Below are positions 1 through 9,885 of a stretch of DNA of 64,000 nt, piece after piece. The stretch's first letter is position 1. Every line of letters starts with the position of its first letter. The stretch spans positions 378,360 through 442,359 of the forward strand of contig NZ_VZRA01000003.1 in assembly GCF_008802355.1 (NCBI RefSeq). Direction: 5' to 3'. The notes below the pieces were generated by a model, which was not told the DNA's origin, ran no database searches, and worked only from the letters and a program-made list of their open reading frames with translations. Source of the stretch: Oryzomonas sagensis (lineage in GTDB: Bacteria > Desulfobacterota > Desulfuromonadia > Geobacterales > Pseudopelobacteraceae). The translations under genes were made by a program, and so were the position numbers.

Positions 1-2
1 AA

Positions 3-218
3 ACCCCCGCAGCGGTTATTACGGTGACCGACAGCGGTTGCGGTATCGACAGCACTACGGCGGCCCACCTGTTCGAACCCTTCTGGACCACCAAGGCGGA
101 GGGTTCCGGCCTTGGGCTGGCCGTCACCTACCGCATTATCGAAGCCCACGGCGGGACCATCACCGTCGAATCGCCTCCCGAGGGCGGCTGCTGTTTTACC
201 ATCACGCTCCCTGTGTAA
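3..218 (+). CDS. Sensor histidine kinase, C-terminal fragment (starts before window)
   Basis: The reading frame is open from the window edge to a TAA at 216-218, so this is the last ~71 residues of a longer protein. It shows the end of a GHKL ATPase domain: the G1 box (DSGCGI), an FEPFWTTK segment, the G2 box (GSGLGLAV), then the closing IIEAHGGTI and GCCFTITLP strands. Such kinases autophosphorylate on histidine and pass phosphate to a response regulator. The phosphoacceptor and sensor regions lie outside the window, so partner and signal cannot be read. It ends 17 bases before the ABC permease gene and may be cotranscribed with it. Confidence 0.85.
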   Translation, partial: TPAAVITVTDSGCGIDSTTAAHLFEPFWTTKAEGSGLGLAVTYRIIEAHGGTITVESPPEGGCCFTITLPV

Positions 219-235
219 CGGACAGGCCGATTGAG

Positions 236-1402
236 ATGCCCATCCCGGTTTCCTACAGCTTTCGCAATCTTTTCACCCGCCGCCTGACAACCTTTCTGAC
301 GGCAACGGGAATGGCGCTGGTGGTGTTCGTTTTCGCTTCGATCCTGATGTTGTCGGCGGGATTGGAGAAAACGCTGGTTGAAACCGGTTCCGACGATAAT
401 GTCATTGTCACCCGCAAGGCGGCCAACTCGGAGGTGCAAAGCGGTGTGGAGCGCTCCCAGGCCGCCATTGTGGAGAGCCTGCCGGATATCGCTACCGGAA
501 GCGACGGCACCCTCCTGGCGGCCAAGGAACTGGTCGTCCTGATAAGCCTTCCCAAGCGGGGCAGCGACAAGCCGGCCAATGTGGTCATCAGGGGGATTGA
601 TCCGGCGTCCCTCAAGCTCCGTCCCCAGGTGCGACTGGTAGAGGGGCGCATGCCACGTCCCGGTTCAACGGAAATCATGGCGGGCGGCAGTATCGCGCAG
701 CGCTTCAAAGGCGGCGGGATCGGCGAATCGCTGCGCTTCGGCATGCGCGACTGGACGGTAGTCGGTATCTTTGATGCCGGCGCTACCGGTTTCAATTCCG
801 AGATATGGGGTGATGCCATCCAGTTGATGCAGGCTTTCCGACGGCCGGTGTACTCCTCGGTCACCTTCCGGCTGCGCGACAGCGGCGACTTTTCTGCGGT
901 CAAGGCCAAGCTGGATGCCGACCCGCGACTGACGTTGGATGTGCGCCGCGAAACCCGCTACTATCGAGATCAATCCGAGGCCATGGCCAAGTTTTTACGC
1001 ATACTCGGCATGTCGTTGACGGTGATCTTCTCCCTGGGCGCCATCATCGGTGCCATGATCACCATGTATGCCGCCGTCGCCAACCGGGTCGGAGAGATCG
1101 GCACCCTGCGGGCCCTCGGTTTCCAGCGCAGCAGCATCATGCTGGCCTTTTTGATGGAGTCCCTGCTGCTCGGCCTGATCGGCGGTGTCGCCGGACTTTT
1201 CATGGCGTCATTCATGCAATTTATCACCATCTCGACCATGAACTGGCAGACCTTTTCCGAGCTTGCCTTTTCATTTACCCTTACTGTCGAAATTATTTAC
1301 AAATCACTCTTGTTTTCACTGCTCATGGGGTTTGTGGGTGGCGTAATCCCGGCCGTGCGGGCCAGTCGTCTGAATATCGTCGATGCCCTGCGGGAAGGTT
1401 GA
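236..1402 (+). CDS. ABC transporter permease, FtsX/MacB type
   Basis: A 388-residue inner-membrane protein. One transmembrane segment lies near residues 22-42 (TFLTATGMALVVFVFASILM). A periplasmic MacB-PCD-like domain of ~230 residues follows. Three C-terminal helices close the protein and form the FtsX domain; the loop after the first of them carries the typical ANRVGEIGTLRALGF signature and the third ends in GGVIPAVRASRLNIVDALR. Such permeases work with a cytosolic ATPase in lipoprotein release, macrolide-type efflux or cell-envelope remodelling. No ATPase gene is visible downstream; it may lie upstream of the window. The frame is open further upstream (to 38) but that part is the shadow of the kinase gene; ATG 236 directly precedes the hydrophobic start. 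Confidence 0.85.
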   Translation: MPIPVSYSFRNLFTRRLTTFLTATGMALVVFVFASILMLSAGLEKTLVETGSDDNVIVTRKAANSEVQSGVERSQAAIVESLPDIATGSDGTLLAAKELVVLISLPKRGSDKPANVVIRGIDPASLKLRPQVRLVEGRMPRPGSTEIMAGGSIAQRFKGGGIGESLRFGMRDWTVVGIFDAGATGFNSEIWGDAIQLMQAFRRPVYSSVTFRLRDSGDFSAVKAKLDADPRLTLDVRRETRYYRDQSEAMAKFLRILGMSLTVIFSLGAIIGAMITMYAAVANRVGEIGTLRALGFQRSSIMLAFLMESLLLGLIGGVAGLFMASFMQFITISTMNWQTFSELAFSFTLTVEIIYKSLLFSLLMGFVGGVIPAVRASRLNIVDALREG

Positions 1403-1417
1403 AATGGAGAAGCGTTG

Positions 1418-2161
1418 ATGAACGGATTGTTCCGTAAAAAACACATCGTATTGGCGGCCCTGGCCGGGGCATCGCTGGCCCTGTACCTGATTGACTACTC
1501 TGTTCTCGGCAACAGCCGCGACATCGCTTCCAGTTTTTTAGGAAATCTGGCATTCCTGCCACTTTATGTCATATTTATTACACTAATAGTTGAGCAAATT
1601 GTCCGGGAGCGGGAGCGCCAGGCGGTCATGCGCAAGCTCAATATGGTGATCGGTGTTTTTTTCAGCGAGGTCGGCAACCGTCTGCTCAGGGAGCTATCGA
1701 CCTGTGTGGCGACCTGTGGAGAATTGAAAGGCCATCTCGTGATTGGCGGGAACTGGAAAGATGACGAATTCGCAAAGGCGCTGGACTACCTGGGCCGGAC
1801 CGATATCAGGATCAGTTGCGATGCAGGGGGCAAGAACCGGCTGAAGGCGTTCCTGATCGAAAAGCGCACGTTTCTGGTTGGGCTCCTGGAAAATCAGAAC
1901 CTGCTGGAGCACGAGCAGTTTACCGACCTGCTGTGGGCCGTATTCCATCTGGTGGAGGAGTTGGAGGCGCGGTCATCCTTTGAGGCAATGTCTCCGAGCG
2001 ATACCGAACACATCAATGGTGATATCAAGCGCGTTTTCGGGCACCTGTCCCGTGAATGGGTCCTGTACATGCAACACCTCAGGGTTGACTACCCCTACCT
2101 GTTTTCCCTGGCCGTCCGCCTCAACCCCATGCTCGACACCCCGGATCCCCGGGTCTACTGA
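1418..2161 (+). CDS. Membrane protein of unknown function
   Basis: A 247-residue protein with two N-terminal transmembrane helices (about residues 10-28 and 43-60) and a long, largely helical cytoplasmic part starting at RERERQAVMRKLNM. No catalytic motif was recognised. ATG 1418 is preferred over the in-frame TTG three bases earlier because GGAGAAG sits just upstream. Its TGA overlaps the ATG of the following cation ATPase (TGATG), and it lies 15 bases after the ABC permease, so the three genes look like one transcription unit. A role alongside the ATPase is only inferred from this coupling. Confidence 0.65.
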   Translation: MNGLFRKKHIVLAALAGASLALYLIDYSVLGNSRDIASSFLGNLAFLPLYVIFITLIVEQIVRERERQAVMRKLNMVIGVFFSEVGNRLLRELSTCVATCGELKGHLVIGGNWKDDEFAKALDYLGRTDIRISCDAGGKNRLKAFLIEKRTFLVGLLENQNLLEHEQFTDLLWAVFHLVEELEARSSFEAMSPSDTEHINGDIKRVFGHLSREWVLYMQHLRVDYPYLFSLAVRLNPMLDTPDPRVY

Positions 2162-4818
2162 TGGAGTGGCACCTGCGGGACATCGCAACCGTTCTGGCGG
2201 AACAGAAGGTCGATGCCGCCTGCGGCCTCTCATCCGGCGAAGCCGCCTGCCGCTTGTCCCGTTTCGGCAGTAACGAATTGCGGGAGCGGGGCGGCACGTC
2301 GCCCTGGCTGATTCTGTGGGAGCAGTTCACCTCGACCATGGCGCTGATCCTGACCGGGGCAGCGTTCCTTTCTGCTTTTGTCGGTTCTTTCAAAGACAGC
2401 CTGACTATCCTTGCCATCGTCTGCCTCTTTGCCCTCCTGGGATTTGTACAGGAATACCGTGCGGAGCGGGCCATGCGGGCGCTCAAACGGCTGGCCGTGC
2501 CTGTGGTGCGGGTGCGGCGCAACGGGATGCCGGTTGAAATTCCGGCAGTCGATCTGGTGGCGGGCGATATCGTCCTCTTGGAGGCAGGCAACCTGGTGCC
2601 GGCCGATTGCAGGGTGATTGAGGTCTACAGCCTCCGGGTGCAGGAGGCGGTCCTGACCGGGGAGGCCGAAGAGGTCGAAAAGTGTGTCGAGGCCTTGGGA
2701 ACAATGGATGATCCCATTCCGACCGGCGAGCGCGTGAACATGGTCTTCATGGGCACCACGGTTGCCTATGGCCGTGGGGCGGCCGTTGTGGTGGCAACCG
2801 GCATGAACACGGAGTTGGGGCGTATCGCCGGCATGTTGCAGGATGTGGCCCAGGAATGGACGCCGTTGCAGAAGCGCCTCGACCGCTTGGGAAAAATTCT
2901 GGCCCTTGCCGCGGTGGCGGTTTCGCTGTTGTTTCTGGCCATCGGCCTGCTGCGTGGCGAGGACCTGCGCCTGATGCTGATGACCGCCGTCAGCCTGGCG
3001 GTGGCCGCTATCCCGGAGGGATTGCCGGCGGTAGTCACCATTACCCTGGCCATCGGCTCGCAACGCATGCTGAAACGTCACGCCCTGATCCGCAAGCTGC
3101 CGGCTGTTGAAACCCTCGGCTCGGTGACCGTGATCTGTTCCGACAAGACCGGCACCCTGACCCAGAACCGCATGACGGTCACCGAGGTCGTCACCAGCGC
3201 AGAAGTCCTGCAACAGGCCGCTCCGCAGCTCGACGGCGCGGAATCGGAAGCTGAAGCCGCCCGCCGTGGAATACTGGCCTGTGTTGCGCTCTGCAACGAG
3301 GCCGTGCTGGCGGAAGGAGAGGGGCAGGGGGTAGGGGACCCGACCGAGATCGCGCTTCTTGCGGCCGCGGCACAAGAGGGACTGTTGCGCCATGAGCTGG
3401 AGGCCCGCCTGCCGCGCGTTGCCGAGACTCCCTTTGATTCCACGGTCAAACGCATGGTCACCTTCCACACGGTTGGAGATGCTGCTGTTGCGGCATCGCT
3501 TGGACTTCCCGCCCCTCTGAACACCGGTGAATGTCTTGTGGTCGGCAAGGGGGCGCTGGGGGCGGTGCTGGAACTGTGCGACCGGGTCGGCGACCAGCCG
3601 CTTGCGGCAGCGGAGCGTCAGGCGGCCATGACGGCCGTCGACCGCCTGGCGGGCCAGGGAAGGCGGGTGCTGGCCGTTGCCTGCGGCATCGGCGGCCGGG
3701 ACACACACGCTGTTCACGGTCTTTCCCTGATCGGTTTGGTCGCTATGATGGACCCCTTGCGCCCCGAGGCGCGGGATGCGGTTGAACTCTGCCGCCAGGC
3801 GGGCATCCGGCCAGTCATGATAACCGGCGACCACCCGTTGACCGCCAGGTCCATTGCCGACGGGCTGGGTATGGGGGAGGGGGGGCGGGTCATGACCGGT
3901 GCCGAGCTTGAGCATATCGGCACGGCCGGCCTGGTTGCGGCGGGCGGGGAGGTGTCGGTCTATGCCCGGGTCTCGCCGGAGCACAAGCTGATGATCGTCG
4001 ATGCCCTGCAACGCCAGGGGCAGGTGGTGGCCATGACCGGGGACGGCGTCAACGATGCCCCGGCCCTGAAAAAGGCCGATATCGGCGTCTCCATGGGGAT
4101 AACCGGCACCGACGTGGCCCGCGAGGCGGCCGATATGGTGCTCCTGGACGACAACTTTGCCACCATTGTCTCTGCGGTGCGTGAGGGGCGCACCATCTAC
4201 GACAATATCCGCAAGTTCATCGAATTCTCCGTGGCCGGCAACCTGGGCAAGATTCTGGCGGTGCTGACCCTGCCATTTCTGGGATTGCCCAGCCCCCTTA
4301 CCCCGCTGCAACTGCTCTGGCTCAACCTGCTCACCGACGGCCTGCTCGGCCTGGGGATGGGAGTGGAACGCTCCGAGCCGGACGTCATGGCCCGTCCCCC
4401 GCTTTCTCCAACCTCCCAGATCTTCGATCGCCGCATGGTGCGCCATACCCTGTTGACCGGGGGGATTATCGGCACTTCGACCATTCTGCTGACCTATCAC
4501 CATTGGCGGTTCCACCCCGAGAACTGGCAGACCGTATTGTTCACCTCCCTGGCCTTTGCCCAGATCGGCCAAGCCATGGCCCTGCGCTCATTTCGGCACT
4601 CCTTTTTCCGCATGGGGCTCTTCGGCAACCCCCTGCTCCTCTCCATGGTCGGATTAGTGATCCTGCTGCAGGGGATGGTCGTTTATCTGCCGGCCATGCA
4701 GGCCTTCTTCAAAACCACCACCCTGGCTGCCGAGGCGCTGGCCTGGGTCTTTGTCCCGGGAATAGTGCTGTTCGCCGTCCTGGAGGTCGAAAAGGTCGTC
4801 GTGCGGCGGGTGGCGTAA
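2161..4818 (+). CDS. P-type cation-transporting ATPase, P2A (Ca2+-type)
   Basis: An 885-residue ion pump of the inner membrane. Seen in order: an N-terminal cation-ATPase domain; the actuator TGE loop ([10 protein letters not shown], ~166-175); the M4 PEGL motif (PEGLPA, 285-290); the phosphorylation motif DKTGTLT with Asp328; the nucleotide-binding domain; the hinge [17 protein letters not shown]; and M6 with NLLTDG. PEGL plus NxxTDG is the pattern of SERCA/PMR1-like Ca2+ or Mn2+ pumps, so Ca2+ export is the likely role, but the ion cannot be fixed from sequence. Length is normal. The start codon overlaps the stop of the preceding membrane-protein gene, which suggests translational coupling. 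Confidence 0.9.
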   Translation: MEWHLRDIATVLAEQKVDAACGLSSGEAACRLSRFGSNELRERGGTSPWLILWEQFTSTMALILTGAAFLSAFVGSFKDSLTILAIVCLFALLGFVQEYRAERAMRALKRLAVPVVRVRRNGMPVEIPAVDLVAGDIVLLEAGNLVPADCRVIEVYSLRVQEAVLTGEAEEVEKCVEALGTMDDPIPTGERVNMVFMGTTVAYGRGAAVVVATGMNTELGRIAGMLQDVAQEWTPLQKRLDRLGKILALAAVAVSLLFLAIGLLRGEDLRLMLMTAVSLAVAAIPEGLPAVVTITLAIGSQRMLKRHALIRKLPAVETLGSVTVICSDKTGTLTQNRMTVTEVVTSAEVLQQAAPQLDGAESEAEAARRGILACVALCNEAVLAEGEGQGVGDPTEIALLAAAAQEGLLRHELEARLPRVAETPFDSTVKRMVTFHTVGDAAVAASLGLPAPLNTGECLVVGKGALGAVLELCDRVGDQPLAAAERQAAMTAVDRLAGQGRRVLAVACGIGGRDTHAVHGLSLIGLVAMMDPLRPEARDAVELCRQAGIRPVMITGDHPLTARSIADGLGMGEGGRVMTGAELEHIGTAGLVAAGGEVSVYARVSPEHKLMIVDALQRQGQVVAMTGDGVNDAPALKKADIGVSMGITGTDVAREAADMVLLDDNFATIVSAVREGRTIYDNIRKFIEFSVAGNLGKILAVLTLPFLGLPSPLTPLQLLWLNLLTDGLLGLGMGVERSEPDVMARPPLSPTSQIFDRRMVRHTLLTGGIIGTSTILLTYHHWRFHPENWQTVLFTSLAFAQIGQAMALRSFRHSFFRMGLFGNPLLLSMVGLVILLQGMVVYLPAMQAFFKTTTLAAEALAWVFVPGIVLFAVLEVEKVVVRRVA

Positions 4819-4922
4819 AGTTATCCCTGTGACGTTGTGTTTAGTTTGTACCTCAGTTGTGGTAGTATGTTCCTAGAAAAGGGGATGGTTTGGTTTCTCG
4901 CGTCGCACAACGGGAGGTGGCT

Positions 4923-5591
4923 ATGAAACGGCTTATCCTGGCGGCACTGATGGGGCTCACGATCTTGATCCAGACAGGGTGCGGCAATGACGGCGGCAGA
5001 GCGCACCCGACATTCGTTGCCCAGATTGTGAGCGATTCTACTTCTGACGGCGATATCGCACGGGATTCCGTCAGCGGCGTTTTCACCGTTACGCAGGGCA
5101 TGTCGCCAACTGTCCAAAGCGTGTTCGCCGGCATAGATCCGGCTACCGGGGCCGAATACCGCGCATTCCTCGATTTCCCCCTGACCGAGGCGGGCGGCGT
5201 CCCGGGGAATGCCGTTATTTTGTCGGCGTTCCTGGATATCGTTATCACCAGTATCCAGCCCCAGCCCCTGAGCGGTACGATCCCGGTCCGCATCGACCTT
5301 GTTTCCTTTCAGCCGCCAACGCTGGTGGGAACGGATTTTGATCGAACGCTCCAACCGGCGCTGGCAACCACCACGATCACCCCTCCCATTTCCCAATCAG
5401 ATTTCGGAAAGCATGTAACGGTGGATGTGACAGGTTTGATGGTGGAAGCACAGCGGTTGGGACTGCTCAACTTCCAGGTCCGTATCCTGCGTGATGCGGG
5501 GATCGCTTCGTCGGGGCTTATTGAAATCAACGATACCACCGGAACGAACCGGGGCATTCTCGCACCGCTGTTGCAGGTCACCTACTTCTAG
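4923..5591 (+). CDS. Predicted lipoprotein, beta-rich, unknown function
   Basis: A 222-residue protein with a lipoprotein signal: a charged start (MKR), a hydrophobic core and a lipobox ending in Cys20 (LIQTGC). The mature part is rich in beta-strand-like segments and in Ala/Gly/Thr/Val, and resembles the beta-sandwich (DNRLRE-like) domains seen in secreted deltaproteobacterial proteins; that is an impression, not a match. ATG 4923 is chosen because GGGAGGTGG lies directly upstream and the lipobox then falls at the right distance. It stands alone, ~100 bases after the cation ATPase. Confidence 0.7.
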   Translation: MKRLILAALMGLTILIQTGCGNDGGRAHPTFVAQIVSDSTSDGDIARDSVSGVFTVTQGMSPTVQSVFAGIDPATGAEYRAFLDFPLTEAGGVPGNAVILSAFLDIVITSIQPQPLSGTIPVRIDLVSFQPPTLVGTDFDRTLQPALATTTITPPISQSDFGKHVTVDVTGLMVEAQRLGLLNFQVRILRDAGIASSGLIEINDTTGTNRGILAPLLQVTYF

Positions 5592-5666
5592 CCTGCGGTG
5601 ATGCAGGAGGAACAGGACCGGAAAAAACGACCTAGTGCAGCCTCAGTTTTATCTTGAAAGGATCAC

Positions 5667-6119
5667 ATGAGCTCACTGCGATTCCCTGAACCGTTCAAGC
5701 ATGAACACGAACCGGTCCAAAACGTCAACGAAATACTCGAAGCTCAATTGACGTTCGGCCAGAAGGCGTCGGATTGGTTCGCCCTGAATCTCGGCTCCTG
5801 GTGGTTCATTACCATCCAGTCCATCATCCTGGGCGTCTGGATCGTGGTCAACGTGACCGCTTGGGCTCGGCACTGGGATCCCTATCCCTTTATCCTGATG
5901 AACCTGGTGTTGTCCATGCAAGCGGCCTATGCCGCCCCCATCATCATGATGAGCCAGAACCGGCAGGCGGCCAGGGACCGGTTGGAGGCCCACAACGACT
6001 ACCTGATCAACCAAAAGGCTGAAAAGGAAATCCGTGCCATTCTGGATCATTTGGCAGCCCAGGACCAGGCCCTTCTGGAGATTCACCAGATGATCGCAGA
6101 GTTGCGAGGCGACAGATGA
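5667..6119 (+). CDS. DUF1003 family membrane protein
   Basis: A 150-residue protein that matches the DUF1003 family by layout: a charged N-terminus with AQLTFGQKASDWFA, a first transmembrane helix at GSWWFITIQSIILGVWI, the conserved DPYPFILMNLVLSMQAAYAAP hairpin and second helix, then MMSQNRQAARDR and a helical tail. The biochemical role of the family is not established. ATG 5667 follows GAAAGGATC. A strong terminator follows at 6216-6260. Confidence 0.85.
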   Translation: MSSLRFPEPFKHEHEPVQNVNEILEAQLTFGQKASDWFALNLGSWWFITIQSIILGVWIVVNVTAWARHWDPYPFILMNLVLSMQAAYAAPIIMMSQNRQAARDRLEAHNDYLINQKAEKEIRAILDHLAAQDQALLEIHQMIAELRGDR

Positions 6120-6215
6120 AGGGAGGAGGGAACCCCGGCGAGCGCTAAACGCTGTCGCTCTCTTCCCCCGTAGTTGCAGGATGGAAACATCAGTAGTATC
6201 TCTCGTGATCATACC

Positions 6216-6260
6216 GCGCAGTCTGAATAGAGGTCAGGCTGCGCGTTTTTTTTTTTTTTT
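6216..6260 (+). terminator. Intrinsic terminator after the DUF1003 gene
   Basis: An 11-bp stem with one G-T pair (arms 6216-6226 and 6234-6244) and a 7-base loop is followed after one G by an uninterrupted run of 15 T (6246-6260). It separates the DUF1003 gene from the next gene. Confidence 0.9.
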
Positions 6261-6286
6261 GCAATTCTGTCCGCCGGGAGACCATC

Positions 6287-6913
6287 ATGGCACCACAAAT
6301 CGATGAACTGATCCAGAAGATCAGGGAGCTTGAAGAAGAACTGGAGGTCGAGTTCCGCACCAAACGGGAGCAGTTCCAGTTTATCATCGAGGAGAAGCGC
6401 GTCCGTTTCGCCGAAGAGGCGGCACGCCAGCAGCGCCGCCTCAAGACCGGGTTTTTCCGCTATTTGGCTGAATCCCGGCCGCTGAACGTTCTGACCGCCC
6501 CGGTCATCTATGCCGGATTCATCCCTTTTCTGTTGTTGGATCTTTTCCTGTTGATCTACCAGGCGGTCTGTTTCCCGATCTACGAAATTCCCAAGGTCAA
6601 GCGTGCGGAATACCTGGTTTTTGATCGTGAGGACCTCCCCTATCTCAACATCATAGAAAAGTTGAACTGCTTTTACTGCTCCTATGGCAATGGACTGGCA
6701 GCCTATTTTCGGGAGATCGCCGCCCGCACCGAACAGTACTGGTGCCCGATCAAGCATGCTCGCCGCATCCGGGCCGCCCATGATCGCTATCCTCGCTTTT
6801 TTGAGTACGGCGACGCCGAAAGTTATCGCAAAGGGTTGGAGCGGCTAAGGAAAGAGTTTGACAAGGGCAACGGCATAAAACAGGAGGGCAAAAAGGCACA
6901 GAAGGATACATAA
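6287..6913 (+). CDS. Unknown protein: N-terminal coiled coil, membrane hairpin, cysteine-bearing C-terminus
   Basis: A 208-residue protein. Residues ~1-50 are a highly charged heptad-like helix (IRELEEELEVEFRTKREQF). A hydrophobic stretch at ~72-100 (APVIYAGFIPFLLLDLFLLI) could form one or two membrane helices. The rest contains CFYCSYGNG (a CxxC pair) and YWCPIKH, so a metal or haem/redox site is possible. I recognise it only as a conserved-looking hypothetical. ATG 6287 is the first codon after the terminator of the previous gene. It probably has its own promoter. Confidence 0.7.
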   Translation: MAPQIDELIQKIRELEEELEVEFRTKREQFQFIIEEKRVRFAEEAARQQRRLKTGFFRYLAESRPLNVLTAPVIYAGFIPFLLLDLFLLIYQAVCFPIYEIPKVKRAEYLVFDREDLPYLNIIEKLNCFYCSYGNGLAAYFREIAARTEQYWCPIKHARRIRAAHDRYPRFFEYGDAESYRKGLERLRKEFDKGNGIKQEGKKAQKDT

Positions 6914-7028
6914 ATACAACATAGCGGGTGGACTTTTGGAGAACACGTCGGTAGTATGAATCCGTTTGTCTGCGGCCGGATCGGCCCGCAGCGAAAGCGA
7001 ACAATGATGTCGAAAGGACACTGTTTTC

Positions 7029-8675
7029 ATGAAATGCATCCCCATTCCCCGCACCGAATCCGCCCATGACTACCAATTACTGATCAAACGACTGCTCCTG
7101 CACCCCATAGTGGATGCGCCGGACCAGGAAATCGTCTACCGGGACCAAGTCCGCCATAGTTACCGCCAGTTCCGCGAGCGGGTCCAGCGCCTCGCGGCGG
7201 CCCTGACACGGATGGGAGTGAAACCGGGAGATACTGTGGCGGTTATGGATTGGGACAGTCACCGCTATCTGGAGTGCTTTTTTGCCGTGCCGATGATCGG
7301 CGCGGTGCTGCACACCATCAACGTGCGTTTTTCCGCGGAACAGATTCTCTTCACCATCGACCATGCCGAGGATGACGTGCTTCTGGTCAACTCCGAGTTT
7401 CTGCCAATCCTGGAACAGATCCGCGGCCGCATTGACACGGTGCGCGACTTTATTCTCCTCAAGGGCGACGAACCGCATCCCCACGAGACAACCTTGACAT
7501 TCACCGCCGAGTACGAGGAACTGCTGGCCTCGACCCCGCCGGAATTCGAATTTCCCGACTTCGACGAAAATACCCGTGCCACCACCTTTTATACCACCGG
7601 CACCACCGGCATGCCCAAGGGGGTCTACTTCAGTCACCGCCAACTCGTGTTGCATACCCTGGGGGTCCAGGCGGCGCTCTGCTCCTCGGTTGTCCAGGGA
7701 TGTCTGCATCGCGGCGACGTTTACATGCCCATCACTCCCATGTTCCATGTTCATGCTTGGGGGTTGCCCTATGTGGCCACGTCACTGGGGCTCAAACAGG
7801 TCTACCCCGGTCGTTACGCACCGGATATGCTGCTGGAACTGATCGAACGCGAAAAGGTCACCTTTTCCCATTGCGTGCCGACCATTCTGCACATGCTGCT
7901 CAAACATCCCCATGCGGCCAAGATCGACCTGAGCAACTGGAAGCTGATCATCGGCGGCGCTGCCATGTCCCAGGCGTTGTGCATGGCGGCATTGGGACAC
8001 GGCATAGATATTTTTACCGGCTACGGCATGTCCGAGACCTGTCCCATCCTGACCCTTGCCCAATTGACCCCCGATATGCTGAAGCTAAGCCCGGAAGAGC
8101 AGGCCGAGATCCGCTGCAAGACCGGTTTGGCGCTTCCCTTGGTCGATCTGAAAGTGGTGGGGGAAGGGCGGGACGAGATGCCTCGCGACGGCCGCAGCAC
8201 GGGCGAGATTGTCGTCCGCGCCCCCTGGTTGACCCAGGGATATCTGAAGGATCACAAAACCTCCGAGAAACTCTGGGAGGGAGGCTACCTGCACACCGGT
8301 GACGTGGCGGTGCGGGATGAGCGGGGATACGTGAAGATAACCGACCGGAGCAAGGACGTCATCAAGGTCGGTGGAGAGTGGATATCCTCTCTGGAATTGG
8401 AGGATATCATCGCCCATCATCCCGCTGTGGCCGAGGTGGCCGTGATCGGCCTGCCCGATGAAAAATGGGGCGAGCGGCCCTTGGCCTTGGTGGTGCCAAA
8501 ACCGGGCACGGTGGTCGTTGAAAAGCAGATTCAGCACCATGTTCGGGAATACGCCGACAAGGGGATGATCTCCAAGCAGGTCGTCCTTCTCAGGACGCGG
8601 ATGGTGGAGACTATTGATAAGACGAGTGTGGGGAAGATTAATAAGGTGGCGTTGCGGGAAAGGTATGTTTATTGA
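7029..8675 (+). CDS. Fatty-acyl-CoA synthetase (AMP-dependent ligase)
   Basis: A 548-residue ANL-superfamily enzyme that activates a carboxylic acid with ATP and CoA. The phosphate-binding motif [11 protein letters not shown] is at 188-198. [19 protein letters not shown] and [16 protein letters not shown] form the remaining core, and the C-terminal domain ends with [14 protein letters not shown], which carries the catalytic lysine. The motifs and length resemble medium/long-chain FadD-like ligases, but the chain length used cannot be read. ATG 7029 follows GAAAGGACA. It is the last GC-rich gene before the AT-rich island. Confidence 0.9.
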   Translation: MKCIPIPRTESAHDYQLLIKRLLLHPIVDAPDQEIVYRDQVRHSYRQFRERVQRLAAALTRMGVKPGDTVAVMDWDSHRYLECFFAVPMIGAVLHTINVRFSAEQILFTIDHAEDDVLLVNSEFLPILEQIRGRIDTVRDFILLKGDEPHPHETTLTFTAEYEELLASTPPEFEFPDFDENTRATTFYTTGTTGMPKGVYFSHRQLVLHTLGVQAALCSSVVQGCLHRGDVYMPITPMFHVHAWGLPYVATSLGLKQVYPGRYAPDMLLELIEREKVTFSHCVPTILHMLLKHPHAAKIDLSNWKLIIGGAAMSQALCMAALGHGIDIFTGYGMSETCPILTLAQLTPDMLKLSPEEQAEIRCKTGLALPLVDLKVVGEGRDEMPRDGRSTGEIVVRAPWLTQGYLKDHKTSEKLWEGGYLHTGDVAVRDERGYVKITDRSKDVIKVGGEWISSLELEDIIAHHPAVAEVAVIGLPDEKWGERPLALVVPKPGTVVVEKQIQHHVREYADKGMISKQVVLLRTRMVETIDKTSVGKINKVALRERYVY

Positions 8676-8938
8676 GTCTTACGATAATAAAATGAGGTCT
8701 AATAATAGCCTAAAAAATTGCCAAGAGCTTTGTTAAATTATCCGACACGGGACCTCTCATACATCTAAAAAAGTGTAAAAATTACTGACAGGTTAGTCTC
8801 GTGCCCTTATCATGTTTGTGAATATCAAATATATGTATTTGCATATTTAGCTTGTTGTTAATATTAATGAAACGTGCAGCTTAATTGGAGATGAAAAGTA
8901 AATGTAAAGCAAAGCAATACTGGTCTCGCTGTTTAAGG
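8676..8938. other. AT-rich intergenic stretch, no gene seen
   Basis: This spacer is visibly AT-rich compared with the acyl-CoA ligase gene before it. No open frame with a ribosome binding site and no strong hairpin with a T-run was found. It marks the left edge of the low-GC island and leads into the sigma-54 promoter. Confidence 0.6.
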
Positions 8939-8954
8939 TGGCACACAAATTGCT
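8939..8954 (+). promoter_or_regulatory. Sigma-54 (RpoN) -24/-12 promoter upstream of the PEP-CTERM gene
   Basis: TGGCAC (8939-8944), five bases, then TTGCT (8950-8954) matches the RpoN consensus TGGCAC-N5-TTGC exactly, with the GG and GC dinucleotides correctly spaced. A start near 8965 would give a leader of about 37 bases to ATG 9002, which has a GGGGGG Shine-Dalgarno run. RpoN with the PrsK/PrsR pair is known to drive PEP-CTERM genes in other bacteria, which makes this placement meaningful. Confidence 0.75.
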
Positions 8955-9001
8955 TCTAATTTCTGTAGTAAACAAAGCGCTGCACTTATTGGGGGGATAA
9001 G

Positions 9002-9742
9002 ATGAAACTAACAAATTTTAAAATTACCAAGGCTATCCTCGCAGCTCTAGCGATATTTTTTGTATCGGGAGTTGATGCTAATGCAACCTTGATTTATTCA
9101 AATAATTTTGAGGATACCGTTGGAAGTGAATGGTCAGTCAATACAACATCTGTAACCCCCATAGGCAATCGTCACTTTTTAGGTGATTTTTCCAACGACT
9201 CTACAACTCTTACTCTGAGTGGCCTTTCTGCAGGTTTAGCAACTGTATCATTTGATGTGTATTTTATCCGATCATGGGACGGCGACAACCAGGCTTTTGG
9301 CCCTGATTATTTTAATGTGGCAATCAACAATTCTCAGCTTCTACACCAATCTTTCAGCAACGGTGACCTCAGTATGCAGTCAAACGCATCACAAGCTGCT
9401 GAACGCTATACCCTTGGATATTCCTATTACAATGGCCTCCCCGGATATAATGTAACATATTCCAACATGGATTCAGTTTACCACTTTGTCCTTACGCTCC
9501 CAAGCCTCTCCAACCTCATGGCTATTACTTTTTCGGGTAAAGGTTTGCAAGATAACTATGTCACTGGATTAGATGGCTCTTCATATCTTGACGAATCATG
9601 GGGGCTCGACAATGTAATTGTGGATGTTGCCCCCGTACCGGAACCTTCCGGTCTCTTGATGCTCTTTACCGGTGGGGCTATATTGCTGATATTGTGTTGG
9701 AGGAAACCATTTAATAGTGCCAGACTTTATTTAAATATTTAA
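9002..9742 (+). CDS. PEP-CTERM sorting-domain protein
   Basis: A 246-residue exported protein. It has an N-terminal signal peptide (hydrophobic AILAALAIFFVSGVDANA), a beta-rich, Ser/Asn/Tyr-rich body with a DNVIV strand, and a C-terminal tripartite signal: VPEPSG, a hydrophobic helix (LLMLFTGGAILLILC), then a basic WRK. That tail is the PEP-CTERM signal, recognised by exosortase in the inner membrane and usually linked to exopolysaccharide and biofilm matrix. About 20 residues follow the basic patch, slightly more than usual. It is first in the AT-rich cluster, directly behind the sigma-54 site. No exosortase gene lies in this window. Confidence 0.88.
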   Translation: MKLTNFKITKAILAALAIFFVSGVDANATLIYSNNFEDTVGSEWSVNTTSVTPIGNRHFLGDFSNDSTTLTLSGLSAGLATVSFDVYFIRSWDGDNQAFGPDYFNVAINNSQLLHQSFSNGDLSMQSNASQAAERYTLGYSYYNGLPGYNVTYSNMDSVYHFVLTLPSLSNLMAITFSGKGLQDNYVTGLDGSSYLDESWGLDNVIVDVAPVPEPSGLLMLFTGGAILLILCWRKPFNSARLYLNI

Positions 9743-9885
9743 ATCGTTGCAGACAAACACTTTCTTTGTAATGTATTGTAATATCTAAATTATATTCCAA
9801 TTTAGATTGAAACTAATTGAATAGTCGACCAATTGGCTGGTAAGTTGTTGTTTAATTGAATTTATTCTGTCTGAGCGAAAGGAAA

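Noticed and set aside
2230..4572. 780-codon open frame on the - strand
   Set aside because: It is fully antisense to the P-type ATPase, whose motifs are intact; the translation is rich in His/Gln/Arg as expected for a GC-rich antisense shadow.
6940..7000. CTGCGG/CCGCAG hairpin upstream of the acyl-CoA ligase
   Set aside because: There is no T-run and the stem is bulged; no regulatory meaning can be supported.
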